A stretch of DNA of 7,360 bases, taken from positions 1 to 7,360 of the forward strand of contig JACQAF010000107.1 of the NCBI GenBank assembly GCA_016195145.1, written 5' to 3'. The notes beneath the pieces were generated by a model, which made no database searches, was not told the DNA's origin, and saw only the letters and a list, made by a program, of their open reading frames with translations. A program made the translations under genes and the position numbers. Every line of letters starts with the position of its first letter. The first letter of the stretch is position 1. Positions 1 through 5,827 of this stretch are shown one piece after another. The DNA comes from Rhodospirillales bacterium. Lineage in GTDB: Bacteria; Pseudomonadota; Alphaproteobacteria; CACIAM-22H2.

Positions 1-525
1 CAGCATCATGGCGATCATGATGCGCTGGCCCATGCCGCCCGAAACTTCGTGCGGATAGGCGTCGTAAACGCGTTCGGGGTCGCGGATGCGGACCGCCGCG
101 AGCATATCGAGCGAGCGGCGGCGCGCCTCGGCGGCGCTCGCCCGGTGATGGACGCGATGGGCCTCGGCGATCTGGTCGCCGACGGTCATCACCGGGTTGA
201 GCGAGAATTTAGGGTCCTGCATGACCATCGAGATGCGCCGGCCGCGAATTTCGCGCATGGCGCGTTCGCCAGCGGAGGCGAGATCGACGCCGTCGAACAG
301 CATCCGCCGCGCGTTCATCCGCCCTGGCGGCTGGATCAGGCGCAGGATCGAACGGCCGGTCACCGACTTGCCCGATCCCGATTCGCCGACGATGCCGAGC
401 TTTTCGCGGCCGACCTGGAAGCTGACGCCGCGCACGGCCTCGACCGTGCCGGTGCGCCCGGGAAAGCGCACCCACAGATCGTCCACCGTCAGCAACGGCG
501 CGCGGTCGGTTTTGCCGTCGGTCAT
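1..525 (-). CDS. ABC transporter ATP-binding protein, DppD/OppD-like (partial, 3' end outside window)
   Basis: This is the cytoplasmic ATPase that would power the adjacent permeases of a peptide/opine/nickel-class importer. I translated 175 residues from the ATG at 525-523 with no stop before the window edge. The Walker A motif GESGSGKS lies at residues 47-54, the Q-loop is in MQDPKFSLNP with Gln103, and the ABC signature SGGMGQR lies at about 162-168. Walker B, the H-loop and the C-terminal oligopeptide-transporter extension are off the left edge. The start is well supported: its ATG overlaps the TGA of the upstream permease as ATGA (525-522), indicating translational coupling. This type of transporter often has a second ATPase (DppF/OppF-like), which would lie beyond base 1. 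The substrate cannot be told from the ATPase. Confidence 0.95.
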   Translation of the reverse strand, partial: MTDGKTDRAPLLTVDDLWVRFPGRTGTVEAVRGVSFQVGREKLGIVGESGSGKSVTGRSILRLIQPPGRMNARRMLFDGVDLASAGERAMREIRGRRISMVMQDPKFSLNPVMTVGDQIAEAHRVHHRASAAEARRRSLDMLAAVRIRDPERVYDAYPHEVSGGMGQRIMIAMML

Positions 526-1436
526 TGGCTCTTCGGATCGAGTACGTCGCGCAGGCCGTCGCCGAGCAGGTTGAAGCCCAGGCTGACGATGAAGATGGCG
601 ATGCCGGGGAAGGTGGCGACCCACCATTGATCGAGGAGGAATCTACGTCCCGACGAGATCATCGCCCCCCATTCGGGAGACGGCGGCTGCGCGCCGAGGC
701 CGAGGAAACCGAGCCCGGCGGCGATGAGGATGATGCCGGCCATGTCGAGGGTGATGCGCACGATCACCGAGGACAGGCATAGCGGCACGATATGGCCGAA
801 GACGATGCGCGTCGGCCCGGCGCCCTGGAGCCGGACGGCGTTGATGAAGTCGCTATTGCGGACGGTTAGCGTTTCGGCCCGCGCGATGCGCGCATAGGGC
901 GGCCAGGCGGTGATGGCGATGGCGATGATCGCGTTCTCGATGCCGGGCCCCAGCGCCGCGACGAAGGCGAGGGCGAGGATCAGGCGCGGGAAGGCAAGGA
1001 AGATGTCGGTCATGCGCATCATCGCGACATCGACCCAGCCGCCGAAATAACCCGAGGCCGTGCCGACCAGCAGGCCGAGCGGCGCCACGATAACCACCAC
1101 CAGCCCGACGATGGCGAGCGTGATGCGCGCGCCATAGACGATGCGCGACCAGATATCGCGGCCCAGCTCGTCGGTGCCGAGCCAGTTATCGGGGCCGAGC
1201 GGCAGAAGGCGCTGGTCGAGATTCTGCGCGAACGGATCGTGGGTGGCGAGGACCGGGGCGATGATCGCGGCGACGATCAGCGCGACGACGATGCCGAGAC
1301 CGATCAGGGCCAGCGGATTCCCGAGGAAGGCGCGCCAGGCGGCATAGGCCTGGCCGAGCCGGGCCTGGACGCGCGAATGAGGGGCGTCGGCCAGCAGCCA
1401 GGCGCGCAGGCCGCTCGGGGTCGCGCCGGTGTTCAT
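522..1436 (-). CDS. ABC transporter permease, DppC/OppC-like
   Basis: This is the second inner-membrane permease subunit of the peptide-class importer, 304 residues, a normal length for the family. The N-terminal hydrophobic segment is at about 40-63 (NPLALIGLGIV onward). It is followed by the family hallmark WLGTDELGRDIWSR at about 85-98, found at the start of the transmembrane domain of DppC-type proteins. Several more membrane segments follow. The cytoplasmic EAA loop that docks on the ATPase is at about 197-222 (INAVRLQGAG...GHIVP), and GLGFLGLGAQPPSPEWGAM at about 241-259 is also typical. The frame stays open for 142 codons upstream, but the ATG at 1436-1434 is chosen for two reasons: it overlaps the TGA of the preceding permease as ATGA, and the extra residues are Arg/Pro/His-rich and overlap the upstream gene. 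Confidence 0.96.
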   Translation of the reverse strand: MNTGATPSGLRAWLLADAPHSRVQARLGQAYAAWRAFLGNPLALIGLGIVVALIVAAIIAPVLATHDPFAQNLDQRLLPLGPDNWLGTDELGRDIWSRIVYGARITLAIVGLVVVIVAPLGLLVGTASGYFGGWVDVAMMRMTDIFLAFPRLILALAFVAALGPGIENAIIAIAITAWPPYARIARAETLTVRNSDFINAVRLQGAGPTRIVFGHIVPLCLSSVIVRITLDMAGIILIAAGLGFLGLGAQPPSPEWGAMISSGRRFLLDQWWVATFPGIAIFIVSLGFNLLGDGLRDVLDPKSQ

Positions 1437-2503
1437 CGCGCCCTCGGGTCGACCAGCCGGTAAAGCAAATCGGACAGCAGATTGATCCCGATGAACACGC
1501 AGCCGACGACGATGGTGCCGCCGAGGACCGCGTTCATGTCGGCATTCAGCAGCGAGTTGGTGATGTACTGGCCGAGACCGGGCCAGGCGAAGACGGTTTC
1601 GGTCAGCACCGAGCCTTCGAGGAGCTGGGCGTAGCTGAGCGCGATGACGGTGATCAGCGGCACCATGACGTTGCCAAGCGCATGACGCCAGATCACGCGC
1701 GCCTCGCTCATGCCCTTGACTCGGGCGGTGGTGACGTATTCCTGGCGCAGTTGTTCGATCATGAAGCTGCGGGTCATGCGGCTGATATAGGCGAGTGAGA
1801 AATAACCGAGAATCGCCGCCGGCAGGATGACATGGTCGAATGCGTTGACGAATACGTCCCATTCCCCAGCCATCGCCGAATCGAACAGGATCACCCCGGT
1901 CACCGGCTGGACGATGTCTTCGAAGCCGATATCGAGCCGGCCCGGCCCGGCGACCCAGCCGAGTTTGACATAGAACACGACCAGGCCGACCAGCCCGAGC
2001 CAGAACACCGGGATCGAATAACCGACCAGCCCGACGACGCGAATCAGCTGATCGGGCCAGCGATCGCGGTGGACGGCGGCGAAAACCCCCATTGGAATCC
2101 CAAGGGCGACGCCGATGATCGTGGCGACGGTCGCCAGTTCGAGCGTCGCCGGAAAAAACCGCGCGATATCGTCGATGACCAGATTCGAAGTCGAAACCGA
2201 GCGGCCGAAATCGCCCTGCAGCACCTTGACCACGTAGATATAGAATTGGTGGTAAAGCGGCAGATCGAGGCCGAGTTCGCTGCGCACCCGTTCGTAAACC
2301 TCGGCCGGCGCGCGATCGCCGACCGCAGCCAGCACCGGGTCGATCGGCACGACGCGGCCGATCAGGAAGGTGACCAGCAGCAGGCCGAAAAAGGTCAGCA
2401 GAACAGCGAGGATAAGCCGGAACGTGGCGCTAAACGCTGCGCCGGGGAGGAAGCGATGCTTCCTCCCCGGCGGGACCGTTCCGGCGGCAGAACCGGTCGG
2501 CAC
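1433..2503 (-). CDS. ABC transporter permease, DppB/OppB-like (GTG start)
   Basis: This is the first inner-membrane permease subunit, 356 residues. The first membrane helix is at about 28-49 (FRLILAVLLTFFGLLLVTFL), followed by VVPIDPV and ELGLDLPLYHQF, which match the DppB N-terminal pattern. The EAA loop is at about 255-285 (EYVTTARVKGMSEARV...RHALGN), and the C-terminus has the usual FAWPGLGQYI and LLYRLVDPRAR. The start is awkward. The only ATG, GTG or TTG before the first helix is the GTG at 2503-2501, one codon (GCA) after the binding-protein stop and in the same frame as it. This gives about 25 residues more than usual before the first helix, and codons of this extension contain a perfect stem-loop (2440-2472). 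No good Shine-Dalgarno sequence is seen; a weak AAGAAGAAA lies in the last codons of the previous gene. Family assignment is secure, the exact start less so. Confidence 0.93.
   Translation of the reverse strand: MPTGSAAGTVPPGRKHRFLPGAAFSATFRLILAVLLTFFGLLLVTFLIGRVVPIDPVLAAVGDRAPAEVYERVRSELGLDLPLYHQFYIYVVKVLQGDFGRSVSTSNLVIDDIARFFPATLELATVATIIGVALGIPMGVFAAVHRDRWPDQLIRVVGLVGYSIPVFWLGLVGLVVFYVKLGWVAGPGRLDIGFEDIVQPVTGVILFDSAMAGEWDVFVNAFDHVILPAAILGYFSLAYISRMTRSFMIEQLRQEYVTTARVKGMSEARVIWRHALGNVMVPLITVIALSYAQLLEGSVLTETVFAWPGLGQYITNSLLNADMNAVLGGTIVVGCVFIGINLLSDLLYRLVDPRAR
2440..2472 (-). promoter_or_regulatory. Perfect 15-bp stem-loop after the binding-protein gene
   Basis: Arms 2440-2454 and 2458-2472 are exact reverse complements (core GCCGGGGAGGAAGC / GCTTCCTCCCCGGC) around a three-base loop. 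It begins 35 bases past the binding-protein stop codon on the transcribed strand and lies within the first codons of the downstream permease. No run of T follows on either strand, so it is not a standard intrinsic terminator. By position it fits an intercistronic hairpin that protects the binding-protein message from 3' decay or limits downstream translation, as known for other binding-protein-dependent transport operons. That role is inferred. Confidence 0.6.
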
Positions 2504-2506
2504 TGC

Positions 2507-4096
2507 CTATTTCTTCTTGAGCGCCATATAGAGGTTGTTGTCGAAGCTGGGACCGATGATCAGACCATCGACGTTTTTGCGATGGGCGGCGACCTCGGTC
2601 TCCTGGAACATGGTGACGAAGGGCGAGGTCTTCTGATGTTCGCGCTCGATCGCTTCGTAGGCGGCGGCGCGCTTCTTGGCGTCTTTCTCGCGCGAAGCGG
2701 CGAGCGTCACCTTGGTCATCTCGGGGATATCCCAGGAATTGCGCCACGCCAGCGTCTTCGACTTCGCCGTGTCGCTATTGTCGACGTTCATGGCGAAGGT
2801 TTCGGCGTTGGTGTGCGGGTCCTGATAGTCCGGCCCCCACTGGCCGATATAGATGTCGTGATCGCGGGCGCGATACTTGGTCAGCGTTCGCTTGCCATCG
2901 CCGGGGATGAGCGTGAGCTTGACGCCGGCCTGGGCCCAGCTCGCCTGGACCGCCTGGGCGATGTCGGTGTAGGGCGAGCCGTTGCGCACGTCCATAGTCA
3001 CCGGGAAGCCGTCGGCCAGCCCCGCCTTGGCGAGCAGGGCCTTGGCCTTGGCGAGGTCGTATTTATACGGCTTGTCGTCGATCGCGCCGAGGAAACCCCT
3101 GGGCAGGAACGCCTGATGCACGGCGAAACGGCCGCCGACGATGTTTTTCTCGATGCCGTCGTAATCGACGAGGTATTTGAGCGCCTCGCGTACCTCAGGC
3201 TTGGCGAGATACTGGTTCTTCTGGTTGAGGCCGAGATAGAGAATGGCACCCTTGAGGCCGCTCTGGATGGCAAGATTTCCATCCTTCTTCGCCGCGTCGA
3301 TCTGGTCCTTGGTTAGGTTGCGGGCATAATCGATGTCGCCCTTGGTCAGCAGAAGAAGCTGGGTCGCCGGTTCGGCGATATGGCGGACGACCACACGCTT
3401 GATCGACGGCTTGCTGCCGCCCCAGTAATTGTCGTTACGCTCCAGCGTATAGGCCTCGTTGGCCTTCCAGCTGACGAGCTTGAACGGGCCGCTGCCGGCC
3501 GAATTGGTCTTGAGCCAGGCGTTACCGAAATCGCCATCCTTTTCGTGGCTCTGGACCAGCTTGCTGTCGATAACGCCGCCGACCACCGCCGTCAGGCAGT
3601 AATAGAAAAGCGTCGGTGCAACTTCATCGGCGGTCTGGATGACCAGCGTGTAATCGTCGGTCGCCTTGATCCGCTCTTTCACATTGTCCTTGGTGAACCC
3701 GAACTGGGTGAGGATGAAGCCCGGCGATTTGTTGAGGATGACCGCGCGTTGCAGCGAGTATTCGGCGTCGCGGGCGGTCATCGGGTTGCCCGAGGCGAAC
3801 TTGATGCCGCGGCGCAACTTGAAGGTATAGGTCTTGCCGTCGCTGCCGATATACCAGGTTTCGGCCAATTGGCCGCGCAGCTGACTGACGTCATTAAGAT
3901 CGTAATCGATCAGCCGGTCGTAGATATTGCCGGCGACTTCGCTGCCGGAAAATTCGAACGACTCGGCCGGATCGAGCGAGATGATATCGTCGATCTGCTT
4001 GGCCATCACCACGGTGTCCTTGGGCGTTGCCGCCTCGACGGCGGGCGCGCCGACCGACATCGCGCCGGCCAACAGCAATATCGCGAGCTTTTTCAT
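2507..4096 (-). CDS. Periplasmic peptide-type substrate-binding protein (SBP family 5)
   Basis: This is the extracytoplasmic receptor of the importer, 529 residues, normal for DppA/OppA-type proteins. A Sec signal peptide is clear: MKKLAILLLAGAMSVGAPAV followed by EA-ATPKD, with probable cleavage after Ala22. There is no lipobox cysteine, so it should be soluble in the periplasm. Family features in order are LAETWYIGSDGKTYTFKLR at about 77-95 with GIKFASGNPMTARDAEYS just after, SAGSGPFKLVSW at about 199-210, KPEVREALKYLVD at about 309-321, and GQWGPDYQDPHTNAE at about 408-422. The frame extends 30 codons upstream. The ATG at 4096-4094 is preferred because it begins the signal peptide and has GGGGAG six bases before it. 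The protein ends in KKK-TAG. It is first in the operon. Substrate may be a peptide, opine, glutathione-like compound or metal chelate; the sequence does not settle this. Confidence 0.95.
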   Translation of the reverse strand: MKKLAILLLAGAMSVGAPAVEAATPKDTVVMAKQIDDIISLDPAESFEFSGSEVAGNIYDRLIDYDLNDVSQLRGQLAETWYIGSDGKTYTFKLRRGIKFASGNPMTARDAEYSLQRAVILNKSPGFILTQFGFTKDNVKERIKATDDYTLVIQTADEVAPTLFYYCLTAVVGGVIDSKLVQSHEKDGDFGNAWLKTNSAGSGPFKLVSWKANEAYTLERNDNYWGGSKPSIKRVVVRHIAEPATQLLLLTKGDIDYARNLTKDQIDAAKKDGNLAIQSGLKGAILYLGLNQKNQYLAKPEVREALKYLVDYDGIEKNIVGGRFAVHQAFLPRGFLGAIDDKPYKYDLAKAKALLAKAGLADGFPVTMDVRNGSPYTDIAQAVQASWAQAGVKLTLIPGDGKRTLTKYRARDHDIYIGQWGPDYQDPHTNAETFAMNVDNSDTAKSKTLAWRNSWDIPEMTKVTLAASREKDAKKRAAAYEAIEREHQKTSPFVTMFQETEVAAHRKNVDGLIIGPSFDNNLYMALKKK

Positions 4097-4120
4097 ATTC
4101 CGCTCCCCTGTATCCGATGA

Positions 4121-4171
4121 TCTCAATATCTGCATGATTTGAGAGATCCGCGGATCGTCGTCGGCGGATCG
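4121..4171. promoter_or_regulatory. Candidate operator cluster upstream of the binding-protein gene
   Basis: Three symmetric or repeated elements are packed 25-75 bases upstream of the binding-protein start. (1) TCTCAA at 4121-4126 and TTGAGA at 4139-4144 form an inverted repeat centred on TGCA. (2) GATCCGCGGATC at 4145-4156 is a perfect 12-bp palindrome. (3) GCGGATCG is repeated directly at 4150-4157 and 4164-4171, a 14-bp step. They sit between a possible -35 (4219-4224) and the start codon. A regulator-binding region for the importer operon is plausible; the protein is not identified. None of these match the palindrome in the GST promoter. Confidence 0.35.
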
Positions 4172-4218
4172 GGTCATGCAACCCACGTCCGGTAATCATC
4201 GACACGCGGTCGGTGGAT

Positions 4219-4224
4219 TGTCAA
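4219..4224 (-). promoter_or_regulatory. Possible -35 element for the importer operon
   Basis: A perfect TTGACA is present on the minus strand in the gap between the TetR stop and the binding-protein start. A -10 at ideal spacing is poor: the best nearby hexamer is GATGAT after 19 bases, four of six to TATAAT. It would give a leader of roughly 90 bases containing the palindromic cluster. It is a candidate only. Confidence 0.3.
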
Positions 4225-4263
4225 GACGACGCGCCATGGCGATGCCCCCGTGCGAGGCGCAGC

Positions 4264-4914
4264 CTAGGACGCCTTGCGCCGCCGGCGCGGCGTGCGTTTC
4301 TCGACCGTACCGAGCAGGCGGCTGAGATGTTCGCGGTAAAGGTTAAGGTGCCGCGCCACGATCTGCCGGTCGCCCGACGCCTTGGCGAGCACCATCGCTC
4401 CCTCGAATACAGCGAAGAGATGATAGGCCAGATCCCAGGTGTCGAAGTCGGCGGCGGGCGCGTACTGCGCCTTGGCCGCGTCGAGATGGACCTTGAAGGC
4501 GGCGGCCGATGCATCGAATGTCCGGGCGCAGACAGCCTGGATTTTCGGCGCGGTCTCGGCGGTCTCCAGCGATAGCGCGCCGATCAGGCAGCCGAACGGC
4601 ATCGCAGGATCGACGATGCGCGCGGCAAGAAAATCGACGAAGTCGAGGACCCGTTCCCGCGGATCGTCGCGGGCGAAGGCCGGGGCGGCCGCGAACATGT
4701 CGGTGCCCTGCTGCGCCCAGCTCTCGGCCGCCGCCCGGCATAGCGTTTCCTTGCTGTCGAAATGGTGGAAGAACGCGCCCTTGGTGAGGCCGGCGGCGGC
4801 GCAGATATCGTCGACAGTGGTGCCGGCGAAACCCTGGGCGAGGATCAGCCGTTGCGCCGCCGCCAGCAGGCGGTCGCGCGTCGCCGCAGTATCCTTGCCC
4901 TTTCGCCGTCCCAT
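4264..4914 (-). CDS. TetR-family transcriptional repressor
   Basis: This is a 216-residue one-component regulator of typical TetR length. The N-terminal DNA-binding domain is clear: TRDRLLAAAQRLILAQGFAGTT (helix 1 region, about 12-33), then the helix-turn-helix VDDICAAAGLTKGAFFHHF at about 34-52 followed by SKETLC. The ligand-binding half contains MPFGCLIGALSLE at about 105-117, a pattern seen in TetR proteins that sense electrophiles or xenobiotics (NemR-like), but the inducer is not known. The C-terminus is basic (RTPRRRRKAS). The frame runs 68 codons further upstream into the GST gene. The ATG at 4914-4912 is chosen because MGRRKGKDTAATRDR is a normal start and GGGAG lies 10 bases upstream. 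It follows the GST gene after a 103-bp gap, so it may be co-transcribed with it or have its own promoter. Its likely target is the 14-bp palindrome in front of the GST gene. Confidence 0.93.
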   Translation of the reverse strand: MGRRKGKDTAATRDRLLAAAQRLILAQGFAGTTVDDICAAAGLTKGAFFHHFDSKETLCRAAAESWAQQGTDMFAAAPAFARDDPRERVLDFVDFLAARIVDPAMPFGCLIGALSLETAETAPKIQAVCARTFDASAAAFKVHLDAAKAQYAPAADFDTWDLAYHLFAVFEGAMVLAKASGDRQIVARHLNLYREHLSRLLGTVEKRTPRRRRKAS

Positions 4915-4943
4915 CCTGGTTCCGCTCCCGCCATGCGAGATTG

Positions 4944-4974
4944 CCGGCCGCGGGGCGCAGAGGCCCCGGGCCGG
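4944..4974. other. GC-rich hairpin between the GST and TetR genes
   Basis: CCGGCC (4944-4949) plus CGGGGC (4951-4956) pair with GCCCCG (4963-4968) plus GGCCGG (4969-4974), giving a 12-bp stem with one bulged G and a six-base loop. There is no T-run on either side, so a classical terminator is not supported. It could attenuate read-through from the GST gene into tetR or lie in the tetR leader. Confidence 0.4.
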
Positions 4975-5017
4975 TACACATGCTACGGCTTCTCGCGGCC
5001 GGTCAAGGCCGCCGGCG

Positions 5018-5692
5018 TCAGTTCCAGTGCGGCGGCCGGGTGCGCGCATAGCCGGGCAGTTTTTCGACGCCGCCCATCCATGCGGCCAGCCGCGGATAGC
5101 GCTCGTCGAGCGGCGCAAGCCCGAGGTCGAGCGGTTTCGCCTCGTCCTTCGCCGCGGCGCGCAGGAGAAGCTGGAACATCGGATAGGCGGCGAGATCGGC
5201 CGCCGTCATCGCGTCGCCAGCCAGCCAGGTTTTGCCGTCGAAGGTTTTTTCCATCTGGGCAAATTCGTCGTGCACGACCGCCGCGGCGCTGCGGATCGCG
5301 GCCTCTTCCTCGCCCTGTTTGCCGAACAGCAAAGGCCGCGCGACATTCGTCATCGGCGGGCTCGTATAGGAAGTAAATTCGGAGATCGCCTGCCAGATTC
5401 GCCCCGTTTCCTGCGCCGTTCGCCCGAACAACGGCACGTCCGGGAAGGTACGGTCGAGATAGGCGAGGATGGCGAGCGATTCGTAGATCACGACATCGCC
5501 GTGGCGTAGCGTCGGCACCCGCCCGCGCGGATTGAGGGCAAGATAGCCCGGGGTCTTGTTATCCCCCTTGGATGCTTGCAGCAAATTCGACTGATAAGGC
5601 AGCCGTTTGGCCTCGAGCGCCAGCAGGACGCGCCATGAAAACGGGCTGCCGCTGACCCAGAAGACCTCGATTTTCGGTTCTGCGGATGACAT
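5018..5692 (-). CDS. Glutathione S-transferase family protein
   Basis: This is a 224-residue cytosolic GST of normal length, expected to conjugate glutathione to electrophiles or carry out a related thiol reaction. The N-terminal thioredoxin-like domain (about 6-83) has VSGSPFSWRVLLALEAKRLPY at about 13-33, whose Ser residues (14, 16, 19) are candidates for the catalytic position. NPRGRVPTL at about 54-62 holds the cis-proline, and ESLAILAYLD at about 71-80 holds the Glu-Ser pair that binds the glutathione glutamyl group. The helical C-terminal domain contains LAGDAMTAADLAAYP at about 157-171, the usual N-capping box. The ATG at 5692-5690 has AAGGAAGA as a Shine-Dalgarno sequence at good distance. 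The SPFSWRVLLAL stretch partly resembles the zeta class, but the specific zeta signature is not complete. It is followed by the TetR gene and preceded by a palindromic operator, suggesting induction by a toxic ligand. Confidence 0.94.
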   Translation of the reverse strand: MSSAEPKIEVFWVSGSPFSWRVLLALEAKRLPYQSNLLQASKGDNKTPGYLALNPRGRVPTLRHGDVVIYESLAILAYLDRTFPDVPLFGRTAQETGRIWQAISEFTSYTSPPMTNVARPLLFGKQGEEEAAIRSAAAVVHDEFAQMEKTFDGKTWLAGDAMTAADLAAYPMFQLLLRAAAKDEAKPLDLGLAPLDERYPRLAAWMGGVEKLPGYARTRPPHWN

Positions 5693-5711
5693 CGGTGTTC
5701 TTCCTTGAAGC

Positions 5712-5734
5712 GGGGACGGGCGAGCGCCCGCCCC
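5712..5734. other. GC-rich hairpin at the start of the GST transcript
   Basis: GGGG (5712-5715) and CGGGC (5717-5721) pair with GCCCG (5726-5730) and CCCC (5731-5734) around the loop GAGC, with one bulged A: a nine-bp stem. It lies directly after the TATAAT box, so transcription from that box would begin within it. No T-run follows. It may be incidental to GC content or affect promoter clearance. Confidence 0.3.
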
Positions 5735-5740
5735 ATTATA
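5735..5740 (-). promoter_or_regulatory. Consensus -10 box of the GST gene
   Basis: A perfect TATAAT on the minus strand stands out in this GC-rich region, 42 bases before the GST start codon and five bases downstream of the 14-bp palindrome. No good -35 occurs at 16-18 bases upstream. A TTGACA at 5778-5783 is 37 bases away, too far for this box, but could pair with a weak TACCAA at 5755-5760. Confidence 0.5.
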
Positions 5741-5745
5741 ATTAA

Positions 5746-5759
5746 ACCAACTAGTTGGT
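5746..5759. promoter_or_regulatory. Perfect 14-bp palindrome, probable TetR operator
   Basis: ACCAACTAGTTGGT is an exact palindrome embedded in an A/T-rich patch. It occupies what would be the -35/-10 spacer of the GST promoter, five bases upstream of TATAAT, so a dimer bound here would block RNA polymerase. The size and symmetry fit TetR-family operators, and a TetR gene lies immediately downstream of the GST gene. Direct binding is inferred from position and symmetry. Confidence 0.65.
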
Positions 5760-5827
5760 ATTTTAAATGTGCCGCACTGTCAAGTTGGGCGTGCCAAGGC
5801 TGGCGTGCGCCGCCGGAACCGGCCGGA

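Noticed and set aside
1437..1862. A 142-codon upstream extension of the second permease
   Set aside because: The extension is Arg/Pro/His-rich, overlaps the first permease, and the ATG at 1436 has a perfect ATGA coupling with the family-typical N-terminus.
2446..2458. GGAGGAAGCG-ATG on the plus strand, resembling a strong ribosome site and start codon
   Set aside because: It is created by the arms of the stem-loop and leads only into the antisense frame.
2440..2472. The stem-loop as a Rho-independent terminator
   Set aside because: No T-run follows on either strand, and it lies inside a coupled operon whose downstream genes are intact.
1832..3316. A 494-codon open frame on the plus strand, antisense to the permease and binding-protein genes
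   Set aside because: It is rich in Asp, Arg and Gly with no recognisable domain, and lies opposite two clear transporter genes. Long antisense frames are expected in GC-rich coding DNA.
3380..4120. A 246-codon open frame on the plus strand opposite the binding-protein gene
   Set aside because: It shows antisense composition and no family pattern, and it is fully covered by the well-supported binding-protein gene.
4097..4186. A 30-codon upstream extension of the binding protein
   Set aside because: It would put a polar stretch before a textbook signal peptide and lacks the good Shine-Dalgarno sequence found before the ATG at 4096.
4915..5118. A 68-codon upstream extension of the TetR gene
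   Set aside because: It overlaps the GST gene and adds non-TetR sequence; the ATG at 4914 has its own ribosome site and the normal family start.
5018..5692. The GST as maleylacetoacetate isomerase, which would link it to phenylalanine/tyrosine breakdown next to phhA
   Set aside because: The zeta-class SSCSWRVRIAL signature is only partly present (SPFSWRVLLAL), no homogentisate or fumarylacetoacetate genes are present, and a TetR-controlled detoxification role fits better.
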